Shown: positions 1 to 13,184 of the stretch, piece after piece
Layout of the letters: each line of letters starts with the position of its first letter
How positions within the stretch are numbered: the first letter of the stretch is position 1
Origin: Erythroxylum novogranatense
Lineage: Eukaryota > Streptophyta > Magnoliopsida > Malpighiales > Erythroxylaceae
NCBI GenBank assembly: GCA_029891385.1
Contig: CM057230.1
Coordinates: forward strand, 38,845,858 to 38,909,857
Direction of reading: 5' to 3'
DNA: 64,000 nucleotides
Translations under genes and position numbers: made by a program
Notes under the pieces: model-generated
Database searches by the model: none
The model's input: the letters and a program-made list of their open reading frames with translations, nothing else
What the model was told of the DNA's origin: nothing

Positions 1-1183
1 CACGTGGAAGACGTCATGCAATCGGGACATCTCACTCGGCAAAGCTAACCGATAGCCAAAGGTCCTATCCTCTCAAAGTGATCTCATACGGACCAATGTA
101 CCTAGGGCTCAACTTGCCCTTCTTGCCAAATCTCAAGACACCTCGCCACGGTGACACCCGTAAGAAAACTCTCGCCTACATCATACCCATGTCCCTCCTA
201 TCTTTGATCCACATAGCTCTTACGCTTATCCCGAGCCGCTTGATGCGACTCAATCGACTTCACCTTATCAACGGTATCTGAATCACTCAGACCCTCAATC
301 ATCCTCACCCTTCCTCATCCCAATACAGAGGCGATCTACACGGCCGCCCATAAAGTGCCTCATATGGTGCCATCCCGATGCTCCGTGGAAAATGGTTATT
401 GTATGCAAACTCAATCGGCTAGATATCGATCCCATGCTCCTCGAACTCCAATACACATGCCCAAGCATATCCTCAACGATCTTAATAGTCCTCTCACTCG
501 CCCATCCTGTTCGAGGATGAAAAGTCAGATCAAGTTCACTAGTCCCCATAGAGCATCGCAAACTCGCGTAACCTCAAGTAAATCTGGGATCCTGTCGATA
601 CTATCGACATCGGGACCCCGTGCAGTCTCACTATCTCCGCCACATACTTCTGGGCCAACTGATCCATGGTATTAGTCTCCCTCACTGGCAAGAAATGGGC
701 CGATTTAGTCAACCGGTCCACTATGACCCAGATAGCATCATGCTGCCTCGGCGTCCTAGGCAACCCCATAATGAAATCCATAGTAATTCGTTCCCATTTC
801 CACTCCGGAATGGGCAGCGAATGAAGCTTCCCTACTGGAGCCTGGTGCTCAGCCTTAACCTGCTGGCACGTCAAACATCTAGATACAAAATCAGCTACCT
901 GCTTCTTCATACCAGGCCACCAGAAATGTTGCTTAAGAGTGTTATACATCTTGGTAGTACCAGGATGCATAGCATAAGTGGCCATATGTGCCTCCTCCAA
1001 TATCTCTCTCCTCAAGTCATCCACATCAGGCACACAGAGCCTCTGTCCTAACCATAAAGTCTCATCTCTCAAATCAAAACCAGAACTCGAATCAGCTTTT
1101 ACTCTCTCCATCAGCCTCACCATAACAGGATCCTTGTCCTGAACTCTCCTGATCCCGCCCAAGAGCATCGGTCTCGGCCTCAA
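1..1183 (-). pseudogene. Integrase region of the Ty3 element (degenerate)
   Basis: The minus-strand translation of 1183-539 holds the zinc-binding H2C2 part (a His in HMATYAMHPG, then CLTCQQVK) followed by the start of the catalytic core (ITMDFIMGLP, with the first catalytic Asp, and VDRLTKSAHFLPV). The reading is lost near 560 and resumes in another frame at 561-295 (ERTIKIVEDML), matching the region after the second catalytic Asp. Positions 1-294 continue with a degraded C-terminal part in mixed frames, before any chromodomain could be reached. The enzyme would insert element cDNA into chromosomes. Several frameshifts make this copy non-functional. Confidence 0.8.
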
Positions 1184-2651
1184 GTAGCCAATAATACTCC
1201 ATCCTGCTCCAGATTCATCTGCACATTCAAAGCCCTCAACTGAATCAAATTAGGCAACCTCATTGCCTGAATCTGAGCTGTACTCGTATGTGACTTTCTA
1301 CTTAGAGCATCTGCCACCACATTGGCTTTCCCCGGGTGATACTCGATGGTGCAATCATAATCCTTCAAGAACTCCAACCATCTCCTCTCCGTCTCAAATT
1401 TAACTCTCTCGCTCAACAGTACCTCAAACTCTTATGGTCTGTGAAGATCCGAAAGGTCTCACCATATGTAATGCCTCCAAATCTTCAAAGGCAAACACAA
1501 CTGCAGCTAATTCCAAATCATGAACAGGATAGTTTACCTCATGAGACCTCAACTGTCATGAGGCATAGGCAATGACTCTACCATGCTGCATCGTAACACA
1601 CCCCAATCCTCGATGTGATGCATCGCTATACACCTCAAATCCTCCGGCCCCAGATGGAATAGCCAACACCGGCGAAGAGTCAACCGATGTTTTAGCTCCT
1701 CAAACTCTTCCGCACTCCTCGGTCCATCCGAATGGCACATTCTTCCTCGAAGTTTTGTCGAGGGGTGAGATCAATGAGAACCCTCGACAAACCTCCGTAA
1801 TAACCAGCCAATCCGAGGAAACTCCAATCTCGTGCACATTCCTAGGAGCCTCCCACCTCAAGATCGCCTCAACCTTACTCGGATCTACACCAATACCTCT
1901 CCGGTCACTATATGCCCCAAAATATCACTCGATCCAGCCAAAATTCACACTCATGAATTTGGCATATAATCGCTCTCCTTCATCGTCTGTAATACAATCC
2001 TCAAATGCTCACTATGCCCCTGTCTATCCCTCGAATACACTAGGATGTCATCAATGAAAACTATAACAAACCGATCCGGTAGGCTGAAATACCTTATTCA
2101 TCAAGGCCATAAAAGCTGCGGGGCATTTGTCAACCCAAACGCATCACTAGAAACTCAAAATGCCCATACCGCTCCTGAATGCACTCTTAGGCACATCGGC
2201 CTCGCAATCTTCAATCGATAATAACCAGATCGCAGATCTAACTTGGTGAACACCAGCCCTCAAGAATCGATCAAACAAGTCATCAATCCTAGGCGGTGGG
2301 TACTTGTTCTTCATTGTCACCCGATTCATTTGCTTATAATCGATGCATGACCTCAAAGTCCCATCCTTTTCTTTACAAACAAAACTGGAGCTCCCATGGT
2401 GAAACACTAGGTCTAATGAACCCTTCTCCAAAGAACTCCTGAATCGAACCTTCAACTCCCTCGGCCCACAGGTGCCATCCTATATGGAGGTATAGATATA
2501 GAGCGGTACTGAACGAGGTCAATGGTAAACTCATCTCCGATCCGCAGCAAACCCAGAACTCATCAGAAACACATCCGAAATTCCCTAACCACGGAATATC
2601 CCGAAGCCTCTGCTCAACTCTGGTGTCAATCACATGAGCGATATGCCTCAT
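1180..2651 (-). pseudogene. Reverse transcriptase-RNase H region of the Ty3 element (degenerate)
   Basis: Minus-strand fragments in order are typical of Ty3 reverse transcriptase: 2455-2147 contains KDGTLRSCIDYKQMNRVTMK and PPPRIDDLFD from the fingers/palm, and 1416-1180 contains the end of RNase H (WLEFLKDYDCTIEYHPGKAN followed by VVADALSRK). The catalytic YxDD region near 2050 is recognisable only in a shifted frame. Multiple frameshifts separate the blocks. The enzyme would copy element RNA into DNA; this copy cannot. Confidence 0.8.
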
Positions 2652-4080
2652 GACCTCCCCGCATCAATCTCGTGGCACTAAGGAAAGAGATCATCCGGCC
2701 GGCACCGCTCGCTAACTCCTCGAACACCGCTCTAGTCGACCAGAGACTCCAATACAACCTCCTTGGTGTAGCAGTCCATAATAGCCCTATGGACCGTCAA
2801 CCACCCATCCCCGTAATCACATCGATCTCTCGAGGTAATACTATAAGGTCCGCCTCAACATCGCTGATCAATCTGGATCGAGCATCCTCGCAGACCTCTC
2901 CTAATGCGATAGTAGTACCTAGAGGTGTACTCACCTCAGCCCATACAAGAACCTCTCCTATCTCCATGCAACCTAGATGCCATATGAGGTGCAATAAAGA
3001 ATCGTGGATCCAGGATCCAACAATGCAAACGCCTCAATATCGTAAATAAATAACATACCACCACAACATCGGGGAATCTGGGCCTCGCCTCGTCATGGCG
3101 TAGACACGGCTCAGGATCGTGGTGGTTGCCCCGACCCTCGGTCCTCACAAAGGATCCTCTACTCTACCACGGCCTCTACCTCGGCCTCTCAGACCGATCC
3201 ACGTCCGGATCCACCCACTCTACTCATTGCGGTGGTGCTACTCCCCACCGCCACTACCAAGCAGATCGAGCTCCCAATGTGGTCGGGCAATCCCTAATCG
3301 ATGATCCATGGAGTCAGATTTAAGGCAAGCTCCATCAATCGCCAAGACTCTCCAAAATGTCTCTTCTCACAAGTGCTCACAGAATGGGGCATCCGCCCAA
3401 AACCTCTGCCACTACCATCGCCATCGCCACTACCATTGCATAAATCTACCTCTCGCCCAAAACCAGATCGTCTCGACCCTCCCGAAGATCTAAAGGTCCC
3501 GCTCTGGCGCTCGCTAAAACTCCTACCAGAGCTACCCCGATCGTCACTAACTCTCTTCCTCTGGACCTCGACCCATCTCTCGACTGTCTCTGCCTCATAA
3601 TCGCTTCTACTCACAAAGCAGCAGCTCTTAACTCTATAAAGAGCCCATATCGAACGAGCCATCCGCGCGGATCTCCAAATTCAACCCCATCTCAAACCTC
3701 CGCACCTATCATCTCAAGAGAAACCATAGTAGCCGACACCCCATCAACTCATTAAACCTCACCTCGACTGCCATCACATCCTACCTGTCTCGGCTCCAAG
3801 AATTCCTCGCATCTTCATTTCCAGATACACCTTTGGCATATAGTTATCTCGAAGTCCTCAAAAGTCCGCCCGTGTCAAGAAGCAAGGCCCGTGGTAACGC
3901 TTGCGGAGCAGCCTTCCACCATGTATAAGCCGGGCCTGCAGAAGAGATATCGATAATCGAACCTCTCATCAGTTCGCGATCCATCCTGATCGAGAACTCT
4001 CTCACCCTCCCTCCAACTCTCACCTCACGGGTCTCAGACGCCATAGAAGTCGATGACTCGCCACGCAAAGAAATCATATC
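2652..4080 (-). pseudogene. Gag-protease region of the Ty3 element (degenerate)
   Basis: The minus-strand reading at 3662-3294 is rich in Arg, Gly and Ser and leads into a degraded CCHC zinc knuckle (CEKRHFGE), as in the C-terminus of a plant Ty3 gag. Reading 4077-3844 looks like a gag N-terminal remnant next to the primer site. The protease falls around 3050-2700 in broken frames. Gag would form the virus-like particle. Assignment rests mainly on position between the primer site and reverse transcriptase plus the knuckle remnant. Confidence 0.6.
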
Positions 4081-4291
4081 TCCTCTCCCGTCTCACGGGA
4101 CTCTAGAGGTAACTCCTCGGATCGAGGCACCGAGGACTCTCTCGCTAGCTCCAACAGATCCTCGTCATTTGGTTGATCTATCTCGATCACCAAATACGGA
4201 TGACCTATCACAAACAAGAACTCGATCGGTTTATACGTTTCACAATAATTCAAGCTTAATTATATACTAGTCCCAACAGATGCCAAACCAT

Positions 4292-4302
4292 GCTCGATAC
4301 CA
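4292..4302 (-). other. Primer binding site (initiator tRNA-Met type)
   Basis: Minus-strand reading TGGTATCGAGC lies 5 bp inside the 5' LTR. It matches the usual tRNA-iMet primer site TGGTATCAGAGC except for one missing A. Confidence 0.65.
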
Positions 4303-4914
4303 CCTAACGTAGCACCCTTACCATAGAGATGTACGGACGCCAGAGGTCATTCCGATACACACCCTACGGTAAAAGGGTGCGCTATTTAACAAACTACCAA
4401 CTCCACATGGCATCAATGTATTATAAAGCGGTAGAATATGGAATTCACTAATTTTTAAAACATAATTTTCTCATTTCATATCCTCAAAGCAAAGAATTTA
4501 TACAACCGATAGTGTCTCAGATATGTCTCCAAAAGAAAATCAAATGTAGAAGCTAACTAGGTCATCCCTCCAAAAGTGCCGGTGACCGGCTGTGTGCCAT
4601 GACTTCTCTTGCCAACTCAATCTACACGGCAGAAAAGTCTATCCGGAGCTATGAGTCAACTGTCTCGGTCTGAAAAATAATTTGCAATTTTGGGTGAGTT
4701 TATGAACTCGGTGAGGAACCATCATCGATGGTTCACCCAATTCATGCATATACACGAGTCACATAATTATTTCACCAAATCACATTCAATAATACCATGT
4801 AATTATCATATCAATCAAGGAACCAATTTAAATGCATATGAAATGTATATGAGACACTTTTCCAATTTATTACGTTGTTGTGATCGAAGCGCTTAAAACT
4901 GTCCCCCAGGGGCA

Positions 4915-5010
4915 CATTAATCGGTGAGCCATAGGCTCAGATCTTTGTGGGCTCGAGGCCCAATCACGTTGAGCTTAAAGCTCTCGTTGGCTACTCTAGT
5001 CACAATCGCC
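4915..5010. repeat. Short GAGC/GGCTC-rich repeats in LTR
   Basis: Repeated short blocks of the form GTTGAGCTTAAAGCTC and GGGCTCGAGGCCC, each a small imperfect palindrome. The solo LTR at 35465-38219 has a longer array of the same type at the matching place (36078-36245). Confidence 0.6.
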
Positions 5011-5763
5011 AATTATCGATTATGCCATTATGCATGAAATGCATATGTCCAAATAAAATACCATTTCATCATGTCCGATCCCAATTAAAATATTTACATT
5101 AGTCTCGCATGATGATCACATGAAAGTCACATATAACACTTCCATTTCACATTTCAAATATTTCGTACACCTATGGTCCAAATCAATCAAATCAAACACA
5201 CACAAGTCCTCCATTATCTCCATACGCCATAATTGCAAAATTTTAAACACATAAAGGTTGAGGAACCAACTAGGTTACTCACCTAATAACTTCCGCTAAT
5301 GCCGGAAGTCTCGCAACGTCTGTGAAACGGCGGTCCAATCGAGCCTCTATAGCAATTGAAATAAATTCACATTACCAATCAGATAATTAAAACGATCAAA
5401 TAATGCACATGGAAACCTTAAACGTGTATAATGCATGTTCATGGCATTCTGCCCTAATCTAAATTTTCCCATCACAAAAATCCGCCTAAAATTAGAAAAT
5501 TATAGGCGCCGATTGTGCAATTGGACCTCTATGGGTTCCCAATTAAACAAAGCAGTGATTACCGAACAATTATTGGGGCCACGCCAATTTCCGTCCAAAA
5601 TTCCCAAATTCTCACCAAATGAAATTAAATATTCTACTTAATCCGATGCCTCAAGAATCAGGTCAATCGGACGTCGGACGGAAAAGAAATTGACAAAAGA
5701 ACGATCGAATCACTAATGCCAAATAATAATTAATAATAATAATATATATATATATATATATAT

Positions 5764-5890
5764 GCATCGCCGAGGGCGAGACGTCGCCTTGCGAGGCTGT
5801 CTCATCTCGCCTCGTCATGAGGGCGAGGCGTCGCCTCGCGATCGGGTCAATTTCTCTTCGCCATGAGGGCGAGACGTCGCCTCGCGATCC
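5764..5890. repeat. CpG-rich tandem repeat in LTR, three units
   Basis: Three units containing GAGGGCGAGACGTCGCC then TCGCGATC begin near 5771, 5819 and 5864, so the period is about 45-48 bp. The cores GACGTC and TCGCGA are palindromes. This is the only strongly GC-rich stretch in an AT-rich LTR. Confidence 0.75.
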
Positions 5891-8254
5891 CATGAAGTTT
5901 TCCCTACTTCTTTGCCCCTTTTTTCAGATTTCAATCCCAATCTCCAACTACTCTAATTCTTAGCACACAAATCAGAAAATACACATTATACCTCATTGGA
6001 AAGCTTATGAAAAGCTCTACAACTCTCAAGAAGACCATAAAATCAATTCAACCTCTAAGGGTGTCAAAAATCCCATCCAAGGTACTGCTTACTCAAAACT
6101 CATAGATATAGGACAGTAACTCACAAATGCGAGGACTCACTGATTAGTCAGCTAAAAATTACCACATAAATATGCTCAATCAGTTCACAATGTCCTCTAC
6201 AATTTTCATGAACAACCCAAAATCAAATTCCATTTCTAAACAAGTCAATTAATTCACTCAATGATACTGTCCCTGAAACCATGCAATTTGAGCAGTAACT
6301 TTATAACTAACATAACTCCCTGTAGACAAGTCATTAAAATCAGAGCTTTATATCTCTGAAAAGATAAAATCCCAAACTTCAATTCTTCCTGAAATAACCA
6401 AACTCCAATTCAGCCTCTAACATTTTCAAATCTGTCATGCAAGTTTCTGACCTAAACAACACTTAACATCACAATGTAGATCCAGATTTTGAAATTCCAT
6501 ATTTCCCACATCTGACCTCCAAAATTAGAAGCCATATACCATTTTCAAGATCAATCTGATATCTAAAACTCTTCAGTACAATGAAAACCCCAAATCAAAT
6601 CACAAAATTCCTAAAATTCCTCCAAACCCGAAAGTGCACTAAATGTGCCAATCCAGCTAGGTTTCAGCCAATGCATGAAAACAGTCATCAGTAATCAGGT
6701 CATATCTCCTAACATACAACTCGAAAAATTGCAAAATCAGTGGCAATGGAAAGCTAATTTAATAGGCTACAACTTTCATTAAGACCATTTTCCCTAACTC
6801 CAAACCAATTAATTGAGAAAATCAGAAAATTCATTGAACACATTTGCGGATACTGTTCACAGCCAACAAAACAGAAACTTTCCATGCCAATTTTCGACCT
6901 TCTCACATTATAATTTAATAACACCTATTTCACACTAAAATGAAGCCAACATTTCAAAGTTTAAGGCCATAAACCTCACCTCATTTGAATTCTACATAAT
7001 TAGTTATGATCAAAACATTCCAATATGTTAAAACTCAATTTCAGATTTCATCAACAACTTAACTTCTATCACCTCTAACATCACTAACACATCCTTAAGC
7101 ATCCATTTCTACTTCTAATTCAACCACAACCTCATCACAAAAAACTCTTCTATAATAACACAAAAGTGGCAGCACACATATATACAATTCCCATACTTTA
7201 TTTCCATGAATTAGACATTATAAACATCATTTATCACCTCACTTATCACCTATTTAAACTACCATAACCAATTCCTTTCACAAACATGCATTAAATTCAT
7301 TCTAACCTACTACTTCCATAATCAAATAAAAGCTCAAAGGATGCTTCTAAATGCTTCTAACTACCATGGTACTCAATACCTAATGAAAACATCATTAAAA
7401 CAAAGAACTTAAATGAACTTACCTATCAAGCTTCCAATCTTTCACTCAATCTTCCAACTTGTAACAACTTCCTAAATTCTCTCCTACTTGCTCCAACACC
7501 TACGATTATCACCCATCACCATCTTCACAAGATTTATGATTGGTTTGTATGTGAGTGGAAGTAAGCAAGGAGACAAGGAAAGACTCTTGTAAAGTGGATG
7601 AAGACAAAACAATCAAAAGAGGAAGGGAACACACCAAGGTGATGCACTTTCGGATGGAGAAAGGAAGATGGATTTTCAAGCTTTCCACAATGAATTTTAA
7701 GTAGAACAATGAAGAAAAGTCGATGGTGGGGTATATATATAAGACAAAATCATTAAATAGGATGCCACTTGGCTTTTAAAATGGAAAAGACAAATTTCAA
7801 GTTAATTAACTTACTTTAATCCTAATCTCTTCTTAATCTCACTTAAACACTAATCATGACTCTAAAATAATTCTTAACATTAATTATCCACTAATCTTAT
7901 GCCATTAGCCAATCCTGCTCAAGACAAAAATTTCACCCAGTCAATTGCTGAATTTTTCCGTCCGCCGTAACCCTAAAAATTCCAGAAAAATTCCTATAAA
8001 TCCTTAAAATATAAAATACCCGTATGCACTCCAAATAATTTTTCAAAAGCCATTGTCCCATAAATTTAACAAAAGAACACAATTTAAAACCTAAGCCGGG
8101 AATATCATGAATGCATGTTTACTCTGTGTATGTGCAACCAAATCCATAATCATAGAAGCTATATGCTGTGTGTTCATGCCGAGACCTAATGCAATACTTC
8201 TAACCCATCCCAATTTACCAAAATAACCCTTCCTATGGGAGTTGGGATGTTACA

Positions 8255-8878
8255 AAGATAATAGAAGAAACAGTACTTATTCAAAGCAGAAGCTCAATTA
8301 TTATCAGAGAACCTTCGATGAAGTCAATCAAGATACTAGTCAAGCCAATACCGATTAATGATCAAACGATACATCTTCTAAGCCATGAAGAACGAAGATT
8401 ATATGGTATTTTGCGAGATGAAAAAGCATAACCATATCCATTGAATATGTCAAAGGATCAGTATACAATCTACCCAATTACGAGTAGAACTTTGATAAAA
8501 AAATGTGCCATATGTACAACTAATTTGCTGAACCCTTGTGAGAAATGAAGAAAAAGGGAAGAACAAGATGTTTCCTGAGGGAAATAAAGATGCTCTCACA
8601 GAAAAGGAGATTCAAGTAGCTGTGAAGAACATAGATTATGCATGCAATACAACTCAACCTAGAGGTATCTATGTCTCACACCACATTTCAAAAGCATCAG
8701 GAAGTAAATTTGAAGTTTCAACCATAGATTAAGACTTCATGGTAGTTGGGAAAGTGCAAGAAGGACAGTACAAAAGTATCATGGTTGAAGGTATCAATTT
8801 CAATTTAGAAAATTTTGTGCATCTGGTTATGCATTTCAGACCTTAGGTTTCATACCTTCAATCAAGGATGTGTTACAT
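8255..8878 (+). pseudogene. 3' coding remnant of a SIRE-type Copia element, left part
   Basis: Plus-strand reading 8538-8732 followed by a stop and continued similarity-like text (VVGKVQEGQYKSIMVEGINF) runs into the solo LTR at 8879 and resumes after it at 12551. Once the LTR and one TACAT copy are removed, the sequence joins smoothly. Its place upstream of a polypurine tract and Copia LTR suggests the extra 3' (env-like) ORF of SIRE-type elements. I do not recognise a specific domain; the identity is by position. Confidence 0.45.
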
Positions 8879-11283
8879 TGTTGGGCAACGTCTCCGCAAC
8901 CCAACTCTGTTGTGAATATCATACTACTTGAGCATATGATCCTGTAGGGTTATTTCCAAAAACCCTTATTAAGCATCATCCCACAAGGGTGGTATGCCCA
9001 TGACGAACAAACATCAAAACAAACTTATTACCTTAATGTTGGATCCTATCTTTGAATGTGAAGTCCAACTCTTGCTGAAAGATCATAAGACTCTCATATC
9101 TTTACTTCATCATACTCATTTATAGGTTACATACAAATGATCATCATCATTACATTTCAATACCCTAAAAAAAGGGTTTTACAATGCTATAATGGCTTTT
9201 AAAGCCGCCTTACAACATAATCCGAAAATGAAAAATACCAAATAAGCAAATTCGGAGTGATGCCTTGACTATCTCTTTCACTCCATCTCTTGCTCATAAC
9301 CTGGAGGTGGGGATAGGAGGGGATGAGCTTAAAAGCTCGTGTGTAACAAGTTTATAGCCCAGAAACAAGCAAAAACCGTTTAAAAAGTTCATTCTCAGAG
9401 AAAGTTCTTATTGAATCATAAAATACATGTTTCTCAAAATTCTTGTCATGTAATCAAAATCACAACAACACAATTCATGCATTTTTCCACTTGGTCACTA
9501 TTCATAAACACATAAGCACATCCAATGGCTCGAGGGTTCCGTGGAACAAAACAGAGAAACCGAAGTTTACTTCGTGAACGAAACGAGTCCACTTTTCGGA
9601 TCTCGTGCGCCACAAGCGGGCAACCGGGAAAAGGCTTTATGTCGACATGCACGTGACTACGAAACGATTCCTCTCTTGCCCAAACAAAGCACATACGCAA
9701 TGCTCAAAATTATTTTATCAAAATGAAATGCTTTCATACTTTTCATGTTCTTTTTCTTCTTTTCTTTCAAACCAAAATGCCATGACACAATTCCATGGCA
9801 TAATATGTTCATATATCACAATGAAATTTTTGCATATTCACAACAATTCAAATCCAATCCATGAAGCATATACACACATATAAACAAATTCTTTAAATTA
9901 TTTGAAAACAGTATATGCACATTTATGAAGTACTTGAAATCATTTTACTCTCTTGATTTGAAAAAAACTTTAATGGCTCATTATTTAGTTATAAACATAA
10001 AACCCACCTGATTTCTTTGCTTATAACTTGCTCAAAGATGCCTTTACTCTTACTTCTTTTGCCTTCCTTGAGTCCCTTTATCAATAACAAAAATCTTACT
10101 CAAAAGGATTTTCAATTGAAATTTTTCAAAACACAATTACTAAAATTGGTTCTAAAATACTTAAACCTAAGCCTTTCCTAAACTCCATGAACTAAAATCC
10201 TTCCAAAAATCCAAAAGATTTAAAATGATCTTACCTTCATTCTTCACCAAATGAAGGGATCTTTAGCTCAAAGGGAAGCTCTTCTCTTCCTCTACTTGTT
10301 TAATTTCTTGATCAACTCCGAAATCTCTCTTCTAGGTTAGGAAAATTGAAACCCTAGCTTGTTTTCTCTTCTTTCCCTCTTTCTCTTCTTCTCTTTGTAC
10401 TTCTCTCTCTTTTTCATGACATTCTCTCTCTCTTCTCTAAAATTTTCATTCTTCTCTTCTACTTATCCTCCCATTTACGTTTGTCTTCTTCATTTATAGG
10501 CAAGACAACACTTCTTCTTCTAATTATTCCCTTAATGAGTCCAAAAAGTCTATTTTATCCTTCCTTATAGGCTTATGTCCCTTTAAACTTAAGTTTCTTG
10601 CCAAAACACCCTTGAACATTCTAACATATCATTTTCTTTTAGAAAAATCTTCTCTATTGTCTTATGTTTTCAATGACACCAAAAGCATTCAATTTGGTTC
10701 AGTAGTGTGAAAGTTATACTCCAATATCTCCGTACTGCTTTTAGTCCGAGACAATACCCTATACTCAACTTCCATCCAAAACTTGAAACTTTTAGAGTCC
10801 GATTAAAATTTTGATTTCTTCATATAATTTGTATCCCTATGGTTCTATTTTACTCCAAATAAAAAATCCTCTCATTGGAACTCTACATATCAAAATATCA
10901 TCAAAATATTGAAGTATGTTCAGTAAAACATCCAACTCATATTCTTCCAATCGAACCCCTCATTTTCGTTCAATCAATATTTTTCAATTCAACACTAAAA
11001 GCTACCAGTTGTTTTGGAAAGGTAAAAAAATTCAATAGGAGTCTATTTCTTTAAGAATCGTCTCATTCGGAGGTTAGATGACGAAGTTATGGCTAAAAGA
11101 ATCCAACATATTAATGTCCTTAATCAATTTGTACCTCTTTTGGCGCAATAACCATAACTTTTTCTACGAATGTCGAATTGAGTTTTTTATTATACCATTT
11201 GAAAGAAAACTTCTAGATCTACAACTTTCATGAAGACCATAAAATGAAATTCTACCTCTAAAAGGATCCGAAATAGGGCAGAA

Positions 11284-11690
11284 GATGACAATACAAACTA
11301 AGACGATGAATAGTAACTTCGTTTTAGTTTTGATGAACAGTACTTTGTCATAGTTTTGATGAACAGTACTTCGTCTTACTTTTGATGAACAGTACTTCAT
11401 CTTAGTTTTGATGAAAAGTTCTTTGTCTTCGTTTCATATGAACAGTACTTCATCTTAGTTTCGAAGAATAGTACTTCGTCTTAGTTTTGATGAACGGTAC
11501 TTCGTCTTAGTTTTGATGAACAGTACTTCGTCTTAGTTTTTGATGAACAATACTTTGTCTTAGTTTGGATAACAATATTTCTTCTTAGTTTTGATGAATA
11601 GTACTTCGTCTTATTTTTGATAAACAGTACTTCGTCTTAGTTTTGATGAACAGTAACTAAGACGATGTGTACAGTAACTAAGACGATGCA
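11284..11690. repeat. Minisatellite, about 25-bp unit, within solo LTR
   Basis: Tandem units of roughly GATGAACAGTACTTCGTCTT followed by AGTTT, more than ten copies with point changes. Six copies keep the exact word ACTTCGTCTTA. Confidence 0.9.
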
Positions 11691-11693
11691 ACA

Positions 11694-11995
11694 TTACAAC
11701 ATGTAAAGATCATAACTTCCCACTACAATATCCAAAACTGACAAACTTCATATCGTTGGAAAGCTGGAAAGATGTTCTACAACTTCCAAGCAGACTATTT
11801 TGCCTAAATCTATTCACATAAACCCAGAAATATCCTTGAAGTCAATACACGTATTTCCATAGCTGTCACATACATATATCCTATGCAACATCACAACTTG
11901 TAAAGATCATAACTTCCCACTACGATATCCAAAACTTAAAAAATTCATATCGTTGGAAAGCTAGAAAGATCTTCTACAACTTCCAAGAAGACCAT
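11694..11995. repeat. Two-copy direct repeat, about 190-bp spacing
   Basis: A block of about 100 bp starting near 11692 (AAGATCATAACTTCCCACTA, then CGTTGGAAAGCT) recurs starting near 11885 with a few substitutions. Confidence 0.85.
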
Positions 11996-12555
11996 TTTTA
12001 TTAGTTCTACCTAGATCGTTCCAAATTTTCCTCCGAAGTTAGTATACAATTATATCCCTATGGAAAACTTAAAAAATAAAATGTGCACTACCATATAATA
12101 AGCACATACACAACAGAACTTCTTCAATACTTAATTTATTTCCAAATCAAAATGAAGTTCACACATAGCTTCCATACATAGCTTTAATTACATATCGACA
12201 TTACATCAAAATCTAAAATTCATAATCAACCTATTCATGCCTTGTTACTTTTCTGCATTTTCAACTTTCATGCTCAAACACTATTCTTCCTCTCAACTTC
12301 CATTTAGACAATCTTTCTCACTCTAGACCATCAACTTACAATTGTTTTTTTTTCAACTCAAAAACCATTATATTGGTTATCTCTAACACTCACATATTCA
12401 AGTACACTTATCATCAACTTACTACATTCACTACCTGAATCTTGTATATCATTTCAAATTCAAGGATTCTCCTTTTCTTTACTCATAACTAATCACTAAC
12501 AATTTCTCATTTAATAGTTCTAACTTCCAAGAAAAGTGCGAGGTCCAACATACAT

Positions 12556-13040
12556 CTTCTTGGGCAGCCAATTCTAAAACTAGCTAGACCTGATGATCTC
12601 GATCTCCCAGAAGGAAAACAACCTTTCATTCTACCCTCTATCAAAATTATAGCGTTAGACTTGTTACCTTTAGAACCATCTGTTGTTGAAAACCTTCATC
12701 CACTAGTGAAATACACCAAGATCCTACTGTTAATCCAGAGTTCTTGAAATATTTCATAAATTGGACGGAAGCAAGTCACAATCAAAGGGAAGCTCAGAAA
12801 GCTTTAGCAAAAGAAATTAAGGAAGTTCATTCTAAGGTAGATGAACTCGTTGATTCAATGGGTGATCTTTATGAGGAAGTAACACTACTACGGGTTACTA
12901 TTGAACAAGACCTCAAGATGATCCGCACTGACATGCAACATATGTTTTCTGAAGTTCTGAAGCTTCTACATTGAGAAATTTTTTGATTGATAGCAAATAG
13001 GGGGAGAAGGAGAAGGAGAAGGAGATATAGAGGAGAACAA
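12556..13040 (+). pseudogene. 3' coding remnant of SIRE-type Copia element, right part (coiled coil)
   Basis: Plus-strand reading 12744-12974 gives a 76-residue segment with heptad-like spacing (KEIKEVHSKVDELVDSMGDL, then EEVTLLRVTIEQDLKMI), a likely coiled coil. It sits about 220 bp upstream of a polypurine tract and Copia LTR, where SIRE-type elements carry an env-like extra ORF with coiled coils. The upstream part of the same ORF lies left of the solo LTR at 8879-12550. Function in the element is unknown. Confidence 0.5.
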
Positions 13041-13184
13041 GAAGAATAGATAGAAAAAGCATTATATATGTCTAGTATGCAATTATTTTTTCTTATATTT
13101 TTCTTTGGTCTATTATTTGTCTAAATACTATTCATCTATAAAGTTCATTTTACCTTCTAAAATTACGATTGTTTGTTATCATCA

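Larger units (their letters stand above)
1..8254 (-). mobile_element. Ty3/gypsy chromovirus (Tekay/Del-like), left-truncated by window edge
   Basis: Reading right to left on the minus strand the order is 5' LTR (4308-8254), primer binding site (4292-4302), gag, protease, reverse transcriptase, RNase H and integrase, the Ty3/gypsy order. The very long LTR and the integrase type suggest the Tekay/Del chromovirus lineage (inference). The far end of the integrase and the 3' LTR lie outside the window, so the target duplication cannot be tested; the base run just outside the 5' LTR is AAGAT. All coding segments are broken by frameshifts, so it is an inactive copy. Confidence 0.85.
4308..8254 (-). 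repeat. 5' LTR of the Ty3 element (3.95 kb)
   Basis: The outer end reads GGGATGTTACA on the plus strand, so the LTR starts TGTAACATCCC in its own direction, the same end as the solo LTR at 35465-38219. The inner end (CGTAGCACCC) matches that LTR's TGTAGCGCCC with one terminal change. A TATATATATA run at 7728-7745 about 0.5 kb from the LTR start could be the U3 TATA box. Inside lie a short-repeat zone (about 4915-5010), an AT microsatellite (about 5742-5762) and a CpG-rich repeat (5764-5890). Confidence 0.8.
8879..12550. mobile_element. Solo LTR (3.67 kb) with target duplication TACAT
   Basis: The segment begins TGTTGG and ends CCAACA, an inverted LTR terminus, and is flanked on both sides by TACAT (8874-8878 and 12551-12555). 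No internal coding region is present, so it is a solo LTR left by LTR-LTR recombination. Its composition (blocks like CGTTGGAAAGCTGGAAAG and a long repeat array) resembles the giant LTRs of the chromoviruses elsewhere in this window. It interrupts the Copia 3' region. Confidence 0.85.

Noticed and set aside
11284..11690. CRISPR-like array of regular repeats
   Set aside because: Units are directly tandem without unique spacers, and the genome is a plant.
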